Notes: generated by a model from the letters alone, not told the origin. Shown: positions 1-6,252, counted from the first letter of the stretch. The stretch: DNA of 64,000 bases from an uncultured Christensenellaceae bacterium (GCA_910588615.1 CAJUOI010000008.1:1-64000); one strand, 5' to 3'. Translations and numbers: made by a program.

Positions 1-441
1 CTCATCGGCGCGCAGCGCTTCGAGCAGCAAGCCGAAAAGCGCTTCTTCGAAGAGCGCGACGTCGCGAGGATCCTTGAAGAGTACGGGCGCAAAACGTGCG
101 GGAAACAGCAAAAAAAAACGAATCAACCGCCGTTAAAGGGCGGGAAGCGGGAAAAGCGCGTCGAAGCTCCGTATCCGCATTTTCGGTATTACAAGAAATC
201 AAAACACCCTGCTCTTATCGTCGGCGAACAAAAGGGCGTAAAGAAAGAAAAGGAAATCGAAGAATACCGTTATCGGAAAGTCATGCACGGAGAAACGGAG
301 GGCGGGAGGACGAACGAAACCGTATATCCGAATCCCGACCCCTCCGATCCTGATCCCATGCGAATTGCAAAAAGGGTGCGGCATGACGATAAGGAAAATT
401 TCAACGAAAAGCCTCTTCCGTGGAAATATCCGAAAAAATAG
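1..441 (+). CDS. C-terminal part of an element-encoded protein of unknown function
   Basis: An open frame runs from the first base to a TAG at 439-441, giving 146 codons with no start inside the window, so the gene enters from the left. The product is highly charged and rich in Lys, Arg and Glu. A short aromatic segment (PYPHFRYYKKSKHPALIVGE) follows a basic linker, and the tail is Asp/Pro-rich. I do not recognise a family. It lies directly upstream of the Zot-like ATPase on the same strand and so probably belongs to the same integrated element, possibly as a structural or DNA-processing protein (inference). The steady codon use and the absence of stops across 441 bases support a real coding region. 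Confidence 0.6.
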   Translation, partial: LIGAQRFEQQAEKRFFEERDVARILEEYGRKTCGKQQKKTNQPPLKGGKREKRVEAPYPHFRYYKKSKHPALIVGEQKGVKKEKEIEEYRYRKVMHGETEGGRTNETVYPNPDPSDPDPMRIAKRVRHDDKENFNEKPLPWKYPKK

Positions 442-581
442 CAACAAAAAAAGAAGCAACCCACAAGAGGCTTTACCCTCTCGCAATATCCACCGTAACG
501 GCTTCTCTGCTTCTTTGTGGCTATTTTAGCATAACCGATGAAGGAAGTCAAGGCTTTTTCGAAAAAATTATGAGGTGGTGC
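442..581 (+). other. Intergenic gap with inverted repeat before the Zot-like gene
   Basis: This 140-base gap contains AAAAGAAGC (about 450-458) and its complement GCTTCTTT (about 508-515), plus a smaller GAGG/CCTC pairing between them. It could form a stem that partly terminates transcription or regulates the downstream gene. The ribosome binding site AGGTGG at 573-578 precedes the ATG at 582. An upstream GTG at 420 and an ATG at 570 are in the same frame but have weaker translation signals. Confidence 0.3.
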
Positions 582-1379
582 ATGATAACGATAATATTCG
601 GCGCGCCGGGGGCGGGGAAATCCTCGTTAAACACGTATTTTCTGAAAACGACGTACGAGCAGAGGGGCAGGGAGCTTTTAAAAGACTCAATCCGTCGCAT
701 ACAGGAAATCAACGAACGCAAGGGCACGGACTATACGTTGCCCACTGCGCCGCCGATATACGCGGATTACACCGTTTCCCTGCACGTCGGATATGAAAAG
801 TACTATTCGCCGTACTATATCAACGGATTTTATTTCGGACTTCCGAACGAGAACATGGCGACGCAGTTCGTTCCGCCCAACAGCGCGATTTTCCTGTCGG
901 AAGTGCAGCGATACTTTAACAGTCGGAAAAGTCAAAATTTTCCCGATTGGGTGTCGCGGGCGTTTGAAATGCACCGTCATTTCGGGCTTGACATCACCAT
1001 GGACTTGCAGCGTCCCGCGCTCGTAGACTTGAATATCCGAGAGCTTTGCAAACGGTTTATCGAAGTGCGGGAAATGCGGCACCGCTACGACGTCATGGGA
1101 CAGATACGGGAAACGACGTTTTTTTGCCGCGAGTTTGAAAATTGGCTTGCGGTAGAACAGTATCAGGCGAGCGGAGCGGTTAACTATACGGAAAAGATAT
1201 ACCGCAACGAGGGCAATATTTTCGACTGTTTCAATTCGTTTAGCTGTGCAGACGAATTTTTGCCGCCGCAGGGAAAAGATTTCAGTTATTTGCCGCCGCA
1301 GGCGCAGGCGCGTGAAGAGGGGAAGGACGGCGAAATGTTTTACCGAACGGCAGAGCCGAAGGAGTACAGAGGGAAATGA
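582..1379 (+). CDS. Zot/pI-like morphogenesis ATPase of an inovirus-like element
   Basis: This 265-residue protein opens with a P-loop, MITIIFGAPGAGKSSLN. A Walker-B-like strand (AIFLSEVQRYF) follows, and then the signature region HRHFGLDITMDLQRPALVD. A Walker A at the extreme N terminus with a histidine-rich HRHxGxD...Q motif about 130 residues later is the pattern of the Zot/pI family, the membrane-associated ATPases that filamentous phages use for virion extrusion. No clear transmembrane helix or periplasmic tail follows, unlike classical pI/Zot, so this would be a short cytoplasmic version. The ATG at 582 was chosen for its AGGTGG ribosome binding site. The stop overlaps the next gene by ATGA, so the two are translationally coupled. 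A related HerA/FtsK-type packaging ATPase is the main alternative. Confidence 0.6.
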   Translation: MITIIFGAPGAGKSSLNTYFLKTTYEQRGRELLKDSIRRIQEINERKGTDYTLPTAPPIYADYTVSLHVGYEKYYSPYYINGFYFGLPNENMATQFVPPNSAIFLSEVQRYFNSRKSQNFPDWVSRAFEMHRHFGLDITMDLQRPALVDLNIRELCKRFIEVREMRHRYDVMGQIRETTFFCREFENWLAVEQYQASGAVNYTEKIYRNEGNIFDCFNSFSCADEFLPPQGKDFSYLPPQAQAREEGKDGEMFYRTAEPKEYRGK

Positions 1380-2110
1380 CGGAAGAACAGGAAGACGTAA
1401 AGCAGTTGCAAAAAGACATATACGAGCTATGCGGGAGTTTGCACGAAAATTCCTCGCTCATGACGGAAGATCTTGCCGAGATGATGAATGACGACCTGCG
1501 GGATCTCTACAAAGAAGAGTATCGACGGATCCGTTATCGCTACGAAATCGACCACAGACGCGAGGAGTTTGGCGCGCAGGAAAGGATCGCTCTATATGTG
1601 CCGCGCGCTCGGCGGTTCCTTTGGTTCCATAGGGAGAACGTCGCGGCAAAACTGATAATGGAAGAAGCAAATATCGAAGCCGACCGTTTTTTTTCGGAAC
1701 GGGAAGAAGAGAACGACGAAAACCGTCCCGACTATATGCCGAAAATGTATCTGTCGCGCGCTCAGAAGCGCGAGGTAAAGCGGATAGAACGGAAAGAGGC
1801 GCGTCGGGAACGGAAGGAAGAGAGGGCAAAGAAGGCGCGCCTTCGGAAGTTAGAGCGCGACAGAAAGCGGAAGACAAAGAAAGAGCGCGCGAAGGCAAAG
1901 CGCGACGCCGAACGGGAAGAACGGCAGAAACGTCGAGAAGAGCAGCAGGCAAAGCGACGCAGGCGTGCAGCGGAGAAGGCGAGCAAGCGGACGGAACGCC
2001 GTAAACAGCGTCTGAAACGCCGAGAGGAACGGAAAGAAGCTCGCCGCCACCGTGCGACCGAAAAGGCAAACAAGCGGGGCGAGCGGCGCAGGCAGCGTCG
2101 ATTGCCGTAA
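1376..2110 (+). CDS. Highly basic coiled-coil element protein
   Basis: This 244-residue protein starts inside the stop of the Zot-like gene (ATGA overlap). Residues 1-125 form a mixed, mostly acidic helical domain. Residues from about 128 to the end are almost wholly Arg, Lys, Glu and Ala in short heptad-like runs, which predicts a long single helix or coiled coil with strong positive charge and likely nucleic-acid binding. No family is recognised. Translational coupling to the ATPase suggests a partner in DNA packaging or virion assembly (inference). Low-complexity tails like this produce misleading similarity hits, so only the N-terminal domain is useful for searches. Confidence 0.65.
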   Translation: MTEEQEDVKQLQKDIYELCGSLHENSSLMTEDLAEMMNDDLRDLYKEEYRRIRYRYEIDHRREEFGAQERIALYVPRARRFLWFHRENVAAKLIMEEANIEADRFFSEREEENDENRPDYMPKMYLSRAQKREVKRIERKEARRERKEERAKKARLRKLERDRKRKTKKERAKAKRDAEREERQKRREEQQAKRRRRAAEKASKRTERRKQRLKRREERKEARRHRATEKANKRGERRRQRRLP

Positions 2111-2242
2111 TCCCTGAAATCGGGGACGGAAAGCACATGATCATCTTAATGCAGTAACGATTAAATCCCCGAAATCGGGGACGGAAGATCCGTGATCGCG
2201 ATCGATCTCGAAGAGCGAAATCCCCCGCGCGGGGGAAGGAGG
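2111..2242 (+). repeat. Three successive GC hairpins in the leader of the 2251 gene
   Basis: Two near-identical units, TCCCTGAAATCGGGGA at 2111-2126 and TCCCCGAAATCGGGGA at 2166-2181, are each followed by CGGAA. A third hairpin, CCCCCGCGCGGGGG, lies at 2222-2235, immediately before the ribosome binding site AAGGAGG (2236-2242). A related perfect palindrome occurs at 3991-4006. A GATCGCGATCGATC segment lies between hairpins two and three. The set could be binding sites for an element-encoded protein or RNA structures that control translation of the following gene. Confidence 0.6.
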
Positions 2243-2250
2243 TTTAAAAT

Positions 2251-2586
2251 ATGAAAATTAACAATGAGTTTTCTCTGTTCGGCTTCGATCGGGAGAACAG
2301 GGGCGAGGACGGCGCGGTGTTTCTGCGTTATAGGGAGCCGAAAGAGGATAAGCGAAAAGCCGAAATCACGAAATCGCCCATGTATTACGGCGGCTTCGAT
2401 ACGGAAAACTACACGTTAAGCGTGCCAAAACCGAAGGCAAAGGAGCTTGTCGCTTGCGTGGTGGTAGCCCGAACGAGCAAAAACAAGTACTTTATCACGA
2501 TGTTCGATAAAATGGCGATCACGACGTTCAGAGCGACGTCCTGGGACGATATTGAAAGAAGCGTAAAATATTTTTTTAACGACTAA
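2251..2586 (+). CDS. Small element protein, unknown function
   Basis: This 111-residue protein has a very strong AAGGAGG ribosome binding site 8 bases upstream of ATG 2251. The N-terminal 40 residues are charged. The C-terminal half has alternating beta-like stretches (LVACVVVARTSKNKYFITMF) ending in SVKYFFND. The size and position, in front of a replication protein, would suit a small ssDNA-binding or regulatory protein of a rolling-circle or phage-plasmid element, but no diagnostic motif is visible and the function is unknown. Three palindromic hairpins occupy its leader and may regulate its translation. Confidence 0.65.
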   Translation: MKINNEFSLFGFDRENRGEDGAVFLRYREPKEDKRKAEITKSPMYYGGFDTENYTLSVPKPKAKELVACVVVARTSKNKYFITMFDKMAITTFRATSWDDIERSVKYFFND

Positions 2587-2595
2587 GGCGGCGAT

Positions 2596-3639
2596 ATGAC
2601 AAACACGGCGGCAAAACTGAATAGGGCGGGACGATCGCACGGCGGATTCTTGCGCGTGCCTTATTCTGTCATGTCGCAGAAAGTCATGCGGGACGGGCAG
2701 GAGCGCAAGCTCAGCGCGGCGCAGCGCGTTACCACGGCGGCGATTTTTAGCTTTTCGACAGGCAAAAAGTCCGCCGACTTCACGTGCAGAGAGCTGTCCG
2801 AACGGTACCGTATTTCGGAGAGCTCCGCATTCCGCGCAATCAGAGCCGCGCTCGACGGCGGGCTTGTAAAGCGCAAGAAAAGAATTTCGGAATACGACTT
2901 CGAAGGCGAGGCGGGCGACGACGGGTTCCTGTTGGTTCGGGAATGGCTGTATTTTGCCGTCTTCGATTTCTTCGGAAGCAAGGAATACCTTTCTCACAAT
3001 GAGGTTCTCGTTCTGTCCTACCTTATGTCGCAGTGTCGTAACCGCAAGGGCGCGGCAATTTGGCGTGCGTCGCGGCGTCATATATCCCGCCGTTTAAATC
3101 TTTCTCCAACGACGGTATCGAAGTCGATCGAGCGGTTGAAGGACGCGGGCTTAATAAAGGCGAGCGGAACGGCAAAGAATAAGCATACGAGGGAAACATT
3201 CAGTATCGTCAATACTGCCTTGGAAAGGGCTAAAAACGACGTTGTGAAGCGTGTTAAGAGCAAGAGCCAAGAAGTCAAAGAGGCGAACGAAAGAGCCGAT
3301 CGCGAGCGTTATTTTGCGCATTTACATACGGCAGCGGTAGAACGTGCGGAGAAGATGAAGGCAAGAGCGCGCGCCGATGAAGCGTACCGTGCGGCGGACG
3401 ATGACGTCAGAAAGCTCGACATCGAGATCGCCAAGGCGGACGTCAGCGGATTGCCGACGCTTCACGTTCTGCTCGAACGGCAGCGCGCAGCACAAGCGCA
3501 ACGTGCGGAACGCTTGGCAGCGATGAACTTGACGGAAGACGATCTTCTCCCCGTATGGAACTGTAAAAAGTGTTCGGATAGCGGATTCCTGACCGACGGA
3601 AGCCCCTGCGCCTGCTATCCGACGAGGGGGCGACCATGA
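2596..3639 (+). CDS. Element replication-type protein: winged helices plus DnaD-like C-terminal zinc module
   Basis: This 347-residue protein starts 9 bases after the previous stop (AAGGCGGCG-type site). Two helix-turn-helix regions are apparent: residues about 60-95 (LSERYRISESSAFRAIRAAL) and about 155-190 (ISRRLNLSPTTVSKSIERLK), an arrangement seen in phage and plasmid initiators. Residues 235-347 form a charged helical segment followed by a zinc knuckle with C323, C326, C338 and C340. The whole tail aligns with the C terminus of the chromosomal DnaD-like protein at 32973-34685, with identical CxxC-x11-CxC spacing. By analogy with the zinc N-domain of DnaI/DnaC loaders, this module may recruit the host helicase or its loader (inference). 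It is the last protein-coding gene in its operon. Confidence 0.7.
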   Translation: MTNTAAKLNRAGRSHGGFLRVPYSVMSQKVMRDGQERKLSAAQRVTTAAIFSFSTGKKSADFTCRELSERYRISESSAFRAIRAALDGGLVKRKKRISEYDFEGEAGDDGFLLVREWLYFAVFDFFGSKEYLSHNEVLVLSYLMSQCRNRKGAAIWRASRRHISRRLNLSPTTVSKSIERLKDAGLIKASGTAKNKHTRETFSIVNTALERAKNDVVKRVKSKSQEVKEANERADRERYFAHLHTAAVERAEKMKARARADEAYRAADDDVRKLDIEIAKADVSGLPTLHVLLERQRAAQAQRAERLAAMNLTEDDLLPVWNCKKCSDSGFLTDGSPCACYPTRGRP

Positions 3640-3728
3640 AAGGACAGGGTGCGGTAACAATGTGGCGAACTGAATAGAAAACGAACAGCGCGGAGTGTCC
3701 GCGCTTATAGTCGTTCATAAACATGGAA

Positions 3729-3763
3729 GAAAGACGTCCCGATCGGGGCGGCTTTCTTTTTTT
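3729..3763 (+). terminator. Probable terminator after the element operon
   Basis: The stem GAAAG..CG.CCC pairs with GGG.CG..CTTTC around a GATC loop, with one or two mismatches, and is followed by a run of T residues at 3757-3763. It lies about 90 bases after the stop of the replication-type gene. Confidence 0.6.
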
Positions 3764-4057
3764 CGAAGTTACGATCCAAGATTGACTACTTTCTATATCG
3801 CAAAAAAGGACAGCAAAATCGGAGGAATTGGACATTGAAACGGGTTAAAGTAGGCAAAAATGGACAGTATAAGGATAGCCCGCTATATTTTGAAAAGAAT
3901 AGAACGCAAGCCGTTTTCGGGCGGCTTGCTTGTAGAATGCAAGAAGGTAGGGGGGTAAAACAGCCCGCCGTCCCCCGATTTTGCGGCATATCCCCGACGT
4001 CGGGGAAGTTTCCTATGCGGAAGGGCTTCGCCCTATACCCCATAATAAGACAGAACG

Positions 4058-4104
4058 AAAAGGAAGCCGCAATTTTGAATGCTTCGAAATTGCGGCTTCC
4101 TTTT
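4058..4104. terminator. Long perfect hairpin, bidirectional terminator or structural signal
   Basis: The arms AAAAGGAAGCCGCAATTT (4058-4075) and AAATTGCGGCTTCCTTTT (4087-4104) are perfectly complementary over 18 bp with an 11-base loop. An A run on one side and a T run on the other fit intrinsic termination on both strands. It separates the replication region from the toxin-antitoxin-like locus. Confidence 0.65.
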
Positions 4105-4250
4105 TCCCAATAATCATAGCCTCGCCTTTTTCGCTTCCCCCGACCGTCCCCCAAACGGGCAAAAGGTTGGCGAGCTCGATGACGGGCGAATCTCCTGCGA
4201 CGTGCACGGTGGAGCCCGAACCGAGCCGCCCCGCCCCGCCGCAAAATCCG

Positions 4251-4279
4251 TTGACTTCCATGCGGCGTTGTGCTACAAT
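4251..4279 (+). promoter_or_regulatory. Sigma-A promoter of the small toxin-like gene
   Basis: TTGACT (4251-4256), a 17-base spacer and TACAAT (4274-4279) are near consensus. The predicted leader begins near 4286 and folds into two stem-loops, CCGTCC-GAAA-GGGCGG (4287-4302) and ACGGG-GCGA-CCCGT (4308-4321), before the ribosome binding site at 4342-4351. Confidence 0.75.
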
Positions 4280-4358
4280 AAACAAGCCGTCCGAAAGGGC
4301 GGTGTGAACGGGGCGACCCGTGGCGGTTAGCACTTCCTGCAAAAAGGAGGTGATACTT

Positions 4359-4463
4359 ATGAGTAACGGCTTCATTTTGTTCCTGTTGGATCTCGTCCAA
4401 CAGGGGGCAGTAAGCTCGATCACAGTAACGAAAGACACTGTAACGGTACGCATAAAAAAATAA
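4359..4463 (+). CDS. 34-residue peptide, candidate type I toxin
   Basis: A 34-codon frame begins MSNGFILFLLDLVQQG and ends in RIKK. It has a strong AAGGAGGTG ribosome binding site, its own consensus promoter and a structured leader. The N-terminal half is hydrophobic and the C terminus is basic, as in small membrane-active toxins of type I systems, although the helix is interrupted by Asp and Gln. A consensus promoter on the opposite strand at 4551-4579 would make an RNA complementary to the 3' part of this message. The arrangement resembles txpA/RatA or bsrG/SR4 in Bacillus. I see no close sequence match to a named toxin, so the assignment rests on gene architecture. Confidence 0.5.
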   Translation: MSNGFILFLLDLVQQGAVSSITVTKDTVTVRIKK

Positions 4464-4545
4464 CCGCCCCGCGAGCCAAAGCAGAGGCGATTACTTTAAT
4501 CAACTAAACGTAGGCTAACCGCCGCATCGGTTTCGCCCTTGTTCG
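4454..4545 (-). ncRNA. Candidate antisense RNA antitoxin
   Basis: From the minus-strand promoter at 4579-4551, transcription would begin near 4545 and run leftwards to a stem made by CGCCCC (4465-4470) and GAGGCG (4484-4489). In the antisense RNA a T run follows, because the plus strand has A residues at 4454-4460. The resulting RNA of about 90 bases overlaps the 3' untranslated region and stop codon of the 4359 toxin-like gene. On the plus strand the same DNA forms the toxin message's own 3' stem (GGC.AACCG at about 4513-4520, CGGTT.GCC at 4528-4537). Confidence 0.5.
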
Positions 4546-4550
4546 CTTTT

Positions 4551-4579
4551 AGTATACACCCGAAAATGAGTTTTGTCAA
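4551..4579 (-). promoter_or_regulatory. Sigma-A promoter of the antisense RNA
   Basis: Read on the minus strand, TTGACA (4579-4574), a 17-base spacer and TATACT (4556-4551) give a near-perfect sigma-A promoter with no protein-coding gene downstream in that direction. It therefore probably drives a small RNA convergent with the 4359 gene. Confidence 0.7.
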
Positions 4580-4610
4580 GCCTTTTTCGGAAAAATATAG
4601 AGCCAACGAA

Positions 4611-4638
4611 ATCCCCCCTGCTTACGAGCAGGGGGGAT
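4611..4638. repeat. Perfect 11-bp hairpin near the element end
   Basis: ATCCCCCCTGC (4611-4621) and GCAGGGGGGAT (4628-4638) pair perfectly around TTACGA. No T run follows on either strand, so it is less likely a simple terminator than a structural or protein-binding signal near the attachment site. Confidence 0.5.
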
Positions 4639-4679
4639 AAGGTATTACAGGGAGAATTTTTGATTTTTTGGGTTCTTTT

Positions 4680-4700
4680 TTGGGGTACAGTTGGGGTACA
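4680..4700 (+). repeat. Direct repeats TTGGGGTACA, probable integrase arm sites
   Basis: Two copies of TTGGGGTACA lie at 4680-4689 and 4691-4700, offset by 11 bases (one helical turn). They are about 75-95 bases inside the tRNA-like end of the element. Paired short direct repeats in this position are typical arm-type binding sites of tyrosine integrases. The integrase gene itself would lie left of the window. Confidence 0.5.
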
Positions 4701-4775
4701 ACGGATTTCATACTATATTTTGTGTTTGTTTCGGCAATTTTCACCATAAAGATACAATATACAGTGTTACCATAT

Positions 4776-4801
4776 GGGTTCAAATCCCTTTCTCTGCGCC
4801 A
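4776..4801 (+). other. tRNA 3'-end fragment, attachment site of the left element
   Basis: GGGTTCAAATCCC followed by an acceptor-like strand and GCGCCA is the T-arm and 3' end of a tRNA, but no D-arm or anticodon arm precedes it. It sits between element sequence and a terminator (4804-4837) of the kind that follows a tRNA gene. This is the signature of the att site left when an element integrates into a tRNA gene and rebuilds the intact tRNA at its far end. The tRNA identity cannot be read from the fragment. Confidence 0.65.
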
Positions 4802-4803
4802 AT

Positions 4804-4837
4804 AAGAGCGTGAGTTGAACCTCGCGTTCTTTTTTTA
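4804..4837 (+). terminator. Intrinsic terminator after the tRNA fragment
   Basis: AAGAGCGTGAG (4804-4814) and CTCGCGTTCTT (4821-4831) pair with two G-U pairs around TTGAAC and are followed by T residues to 4837. It was probably the terminator of the original tRNA gene before integration. Confidence 0.75.
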
Positions 4838-4862
4838 CGGCGTAAAGAAAACACGTTGTTGC

Positions 4863-4890
4863 TTGACAAACGTTCGTCCGTGTTTGTAAT
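4863..4890 (+). promoter_or_regulatory. Promoter of the structured RNA
   Basis: TTGACA (4863-4868), a 16-base spacer and TGTAAT (4885-4890). Transcription would begin near 4897, at the start of a hairpin-rich segment without an open frame. Confidence 0.65.
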
Positions 4891-4896
4891 GAGGCT

Positions 4897-5088
4897 GGCG
4901 GGATCCCGTTGGGAAAACGGTGGAATATCGCCTTCTCCCGAACTTTGACCATACGGTCAAAGGATCCTTGGGACGCCTATGCGGCAAACTTGAAAACGCT
5001 CTGGCAAAGAATGGTTGCAGAGGGACTGCGTCCGAGATTGAAGAAAAAAAGCGATCCGAAAGTTCCTTTATCGGGTTGCTTTTCTCAT
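4897..5088 (+). ncRNA. Unassigned structured RNA with its own promoter and terminator
   Basis: A segment of about 190 bases between a promoter (4863-4890) and a terminator (5048-5086) has no good reading frame but many compatible helices. These include GGCG...CGCC enclosing CCGTT-GGGA-AACGG, CTTTGACC-ATAC-GGTCAAAG with flanking TCCC/GGGA, GCC-TATGC-GGC, CTCTG/CAGAG and GGAC-TGC-GTCC. The length and the long central hairpin are compatible with a 6S-like RNA, and CTGGCG plus the P2-like hairpin faintly recall the ZTP riboswitch. Neither match is good enough to name. The next gene has its own promoter, so this is more likely an independent RNA than a leader. Confidence 0.5.
5048..5086 (+). terminator. 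Terminator of the structured RNA
   Basis: AAAGCGATCCGA (5048-5059) pairs with TCGGGTTGCTTT (5071-5082) over 12 bp with two wobble pairs, followed by a short T/C-rich tract. It overlaps the -35 box of the following gene. Confidence 0.7.
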
Positions 5089-5104
5089 TAAAATCTGTTA
5101 CAAT
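5076..5104 (+). promoter_or_regulatory. Promoter of the pyrophosphatase-like gene
   Basis: TTGCTT (5076-5081), 17 bases and TACAAT (5099-5104). The -35 element lies inside the terminator stem of the upstream RNA gene. Confidence 0.55.
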
Positions 5105-5124
5105 GTTGCAAAGAGGTTAATTAA

Positions 5125-5460
5125 GTGGAAAAAGTTATCGGACAAACGGTTAGGGTCGTGGTGGAGCGTCCGCTCGGCAGCACGCACCCGAACCATAAGA
5201 ATATTGTTTATCCCGTGAATTACGGGTATATCGAGGGTATTATCGCACCTGACGGCGAGGAGCAGGATGCCTATATTTTGGGTGTCGATGGGGCGGTCGC
5301 AGAGTTTACGGGCAGGATTATCGCCGTGATTCATCGCTTGAACGACGTGGAAGATAAATGGGTCGTCGCGCCCGAAGGAAAACGGTTCGGCATAAGCGAA
5401 ATTGCGGAGGCGGTACGCTTTCAGGAACGGTATTTTCAGACGGAAATCATAACGGAGTAA
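5125..5460 (+). CDS. Short inorganic pyrophosphatase-like protein
   Basis: This 111-residue protein starts at GTG 5125 after AGAGG. The fold signature of family I inorganic pyrophosphatase is clear: VVERPLGSTHPNH, YPVNYGYIEG, then APDGEEQDAYILGV and HRLNDVEDKWVVAP. The usual metal-binding signature DxDPxD reads DGEEQD here, so one aspartate is a glutamate. The protein is about 65 residues shorter than classical PpaA enzymes (about 175). It belongs to a short clostridial branch whose activity is uncertain; it could hydrolyse pyrophosphate or a related phosphoanhydride in the cytoplasm. Four bases separate it from the SDR gene, so the two probably form an operon. Confidence 0.75.
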   Translation: MEKVIGQTVRVVVERPLGSTHPNHKNIVYPVNYGYIEGIIAPDGEEQDAYILGVDGAVAEFTGRIIAVIHRLNDVEDKWVVAPEGKRFGISEIAEAVRFQERYFQTEIITE

Positions 5461-5463
5461 GCC

Positions 5464-6252
5464 ATGGGTTATACGTTAGTAACGGGCGCGTGCGGTGGCT
5501 TGGGCGGCGCGTTTGTAAAAATTCTTGCCGAGCGCGGCGAGTCGCTGTTTTTAACGGGACGGAGTGCAGAGCGTCTTGCCGTCTTAAAGGATAGACTGAA
5601 GGGCGATTTTCCCGATTTGCCCGTAATCGTCCGTGCTTGCGATTTAACGGATGAGGCGGACAGGCGCGCCCTTTTTCAATTTTCCGACGGAGAGAGGATC
5701 GTCTTTTCTCGCCTCGTTTACGTTGCGGGCGTCGACACGCAGAAGGCGTTCGAAAAGTACACGCAGGAAAAAATCGTCTTTCAGACCCGCGTCAACTTCG
5801 AGGGCGCGTTGTCCCTTATACACGGCGTTCTTGCGCGTACAAGCGGGGAAGTTGTTGAAATTCTGACGGTCGGAAGTATGTCCGGAATTTGTCCGATGCC
5901 GTATTTTTCCATTTACAGCGCGACGAAAAAAGCAATCTGTCAATTTTCGGTTGCACTCCGCAGCGAGTTGAAGGGGCGGGCGAAGGTTACCTGTATTCTC
6001 CCCGGAGGCATACCTACGCGCGAGGATATCAAAAAGGATATCGAAGGGCACGGCTTTTGGGGACGAGTCTCAAAAAAGACCCCGTACCAAGTAGCGGCAG
6101 CGGGGTTGAAAGCGGTAAAAAAGAACAGAAAGACGAAAGTTGTGGGGGGATGGAACAAAGTCATTAAATTTTTTACCGATCTTGCGCCGTTGTCGTGGCA
6201 ATTGCACTTTATCAAGAAGCGGTGGAGCAAAACGGAAAAAGATGCGTTTTAA
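5464..6252 (+). CDS. Short-chain dehydrogenase/reductase
   Basis: This is a 262-residue classical SDR. The nucleotide-binding motif TGACGGLGGAF occupies residues 7-17, the catalytic serine region is VGSMSG, and YSATK with Tyr about 144 and Lys about 148 is intact. It should be a cytoplasmic NAD(P)(H)-dependent oxidoreductase. The substrate cannot be told from sequence. A basic, amphipathic C-terminal extension (FFTDLAPLSWQLHFIKKRW) may associate with membranes, as in SDRs of lipid or ketone metabolism. It is the last gene of its operon and ends inside a perfect 13-bp terminator hairpin shared with the convergent gene. Confidence 0.85.
   Translation: MGYTLVTGACGGLGGAFVKILAERGESLFLTGRSAERLAVLKDRLKGDFPDLPVIVRACDLTDEADRRALFQFSDGERIVFSRLVYVAGVDTQKAFEKYTQEKIVFQTRVNFEGALSLIHGVLARTSGEVVEILTVGSMSGICPMPYFSIYSATKKAICQFSVALRSELKGRAKVTCILPGGIPTREDIKKDIEGHGFWGRVSKKTPYQVAAAGLKAVKKNRKTKVVGGWNKVIKFFTDLAPLSWQLHFIKKRWSKTEKDAF

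Larger units (their letters stand above)
3640..4250 (+). other. Hairpin-rich non-coding region of the element
   Basis: No convincing gene is present. There are several strong inverted repeats: AGCGCGGA/TCCGCGCT at 3687-3705, a T-followed hairpin at 3729-3763, GCAAGCCG/CGGCTTGC at 3906-3929, the perfect palindrome TCCCCGACGTCGGGGA at 3991-4006, GGGC-TTC-GCCC near 4023-4033, and an 18-bp stem at 4058-4104. Such density beside a replication gene is what single- or double-strand origins and packaging signals look like. The assignment is inference. Confidence 0.4.

Noticed and set aside
1458..2144. Long minus-strand open frame opposite the Arg/Lys-rich gene
   Set aside because: Highly biased codons of the plus-strand gene create long antisense frames; the antisense product is low-complexity Ser/Arg/Pro.
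3835..4113. Open frame of 92 codons starting at TTG in the element's non-coding region
   Set aside because: It has no ribosome binding site, spans several strong hairpins and its composition is driven by inverted repeats, so it is unlikely to be a gene.
4013..4453. Open frame of 146 codons on the minus strand across the toxin-like locus
   Set aside because: It runs through the perfect hairpin and the promoter of the plus-strand small gene, and has no ribosome binding site.
4897..5088. T-box, 6S or ZTP riboswitch assignment for the structured RNA
   Set aside because: No T-box AGGGTGG-type sequence exists, and the ZTP and 6S resemblances are limited to short segments, so I left it unassigned.
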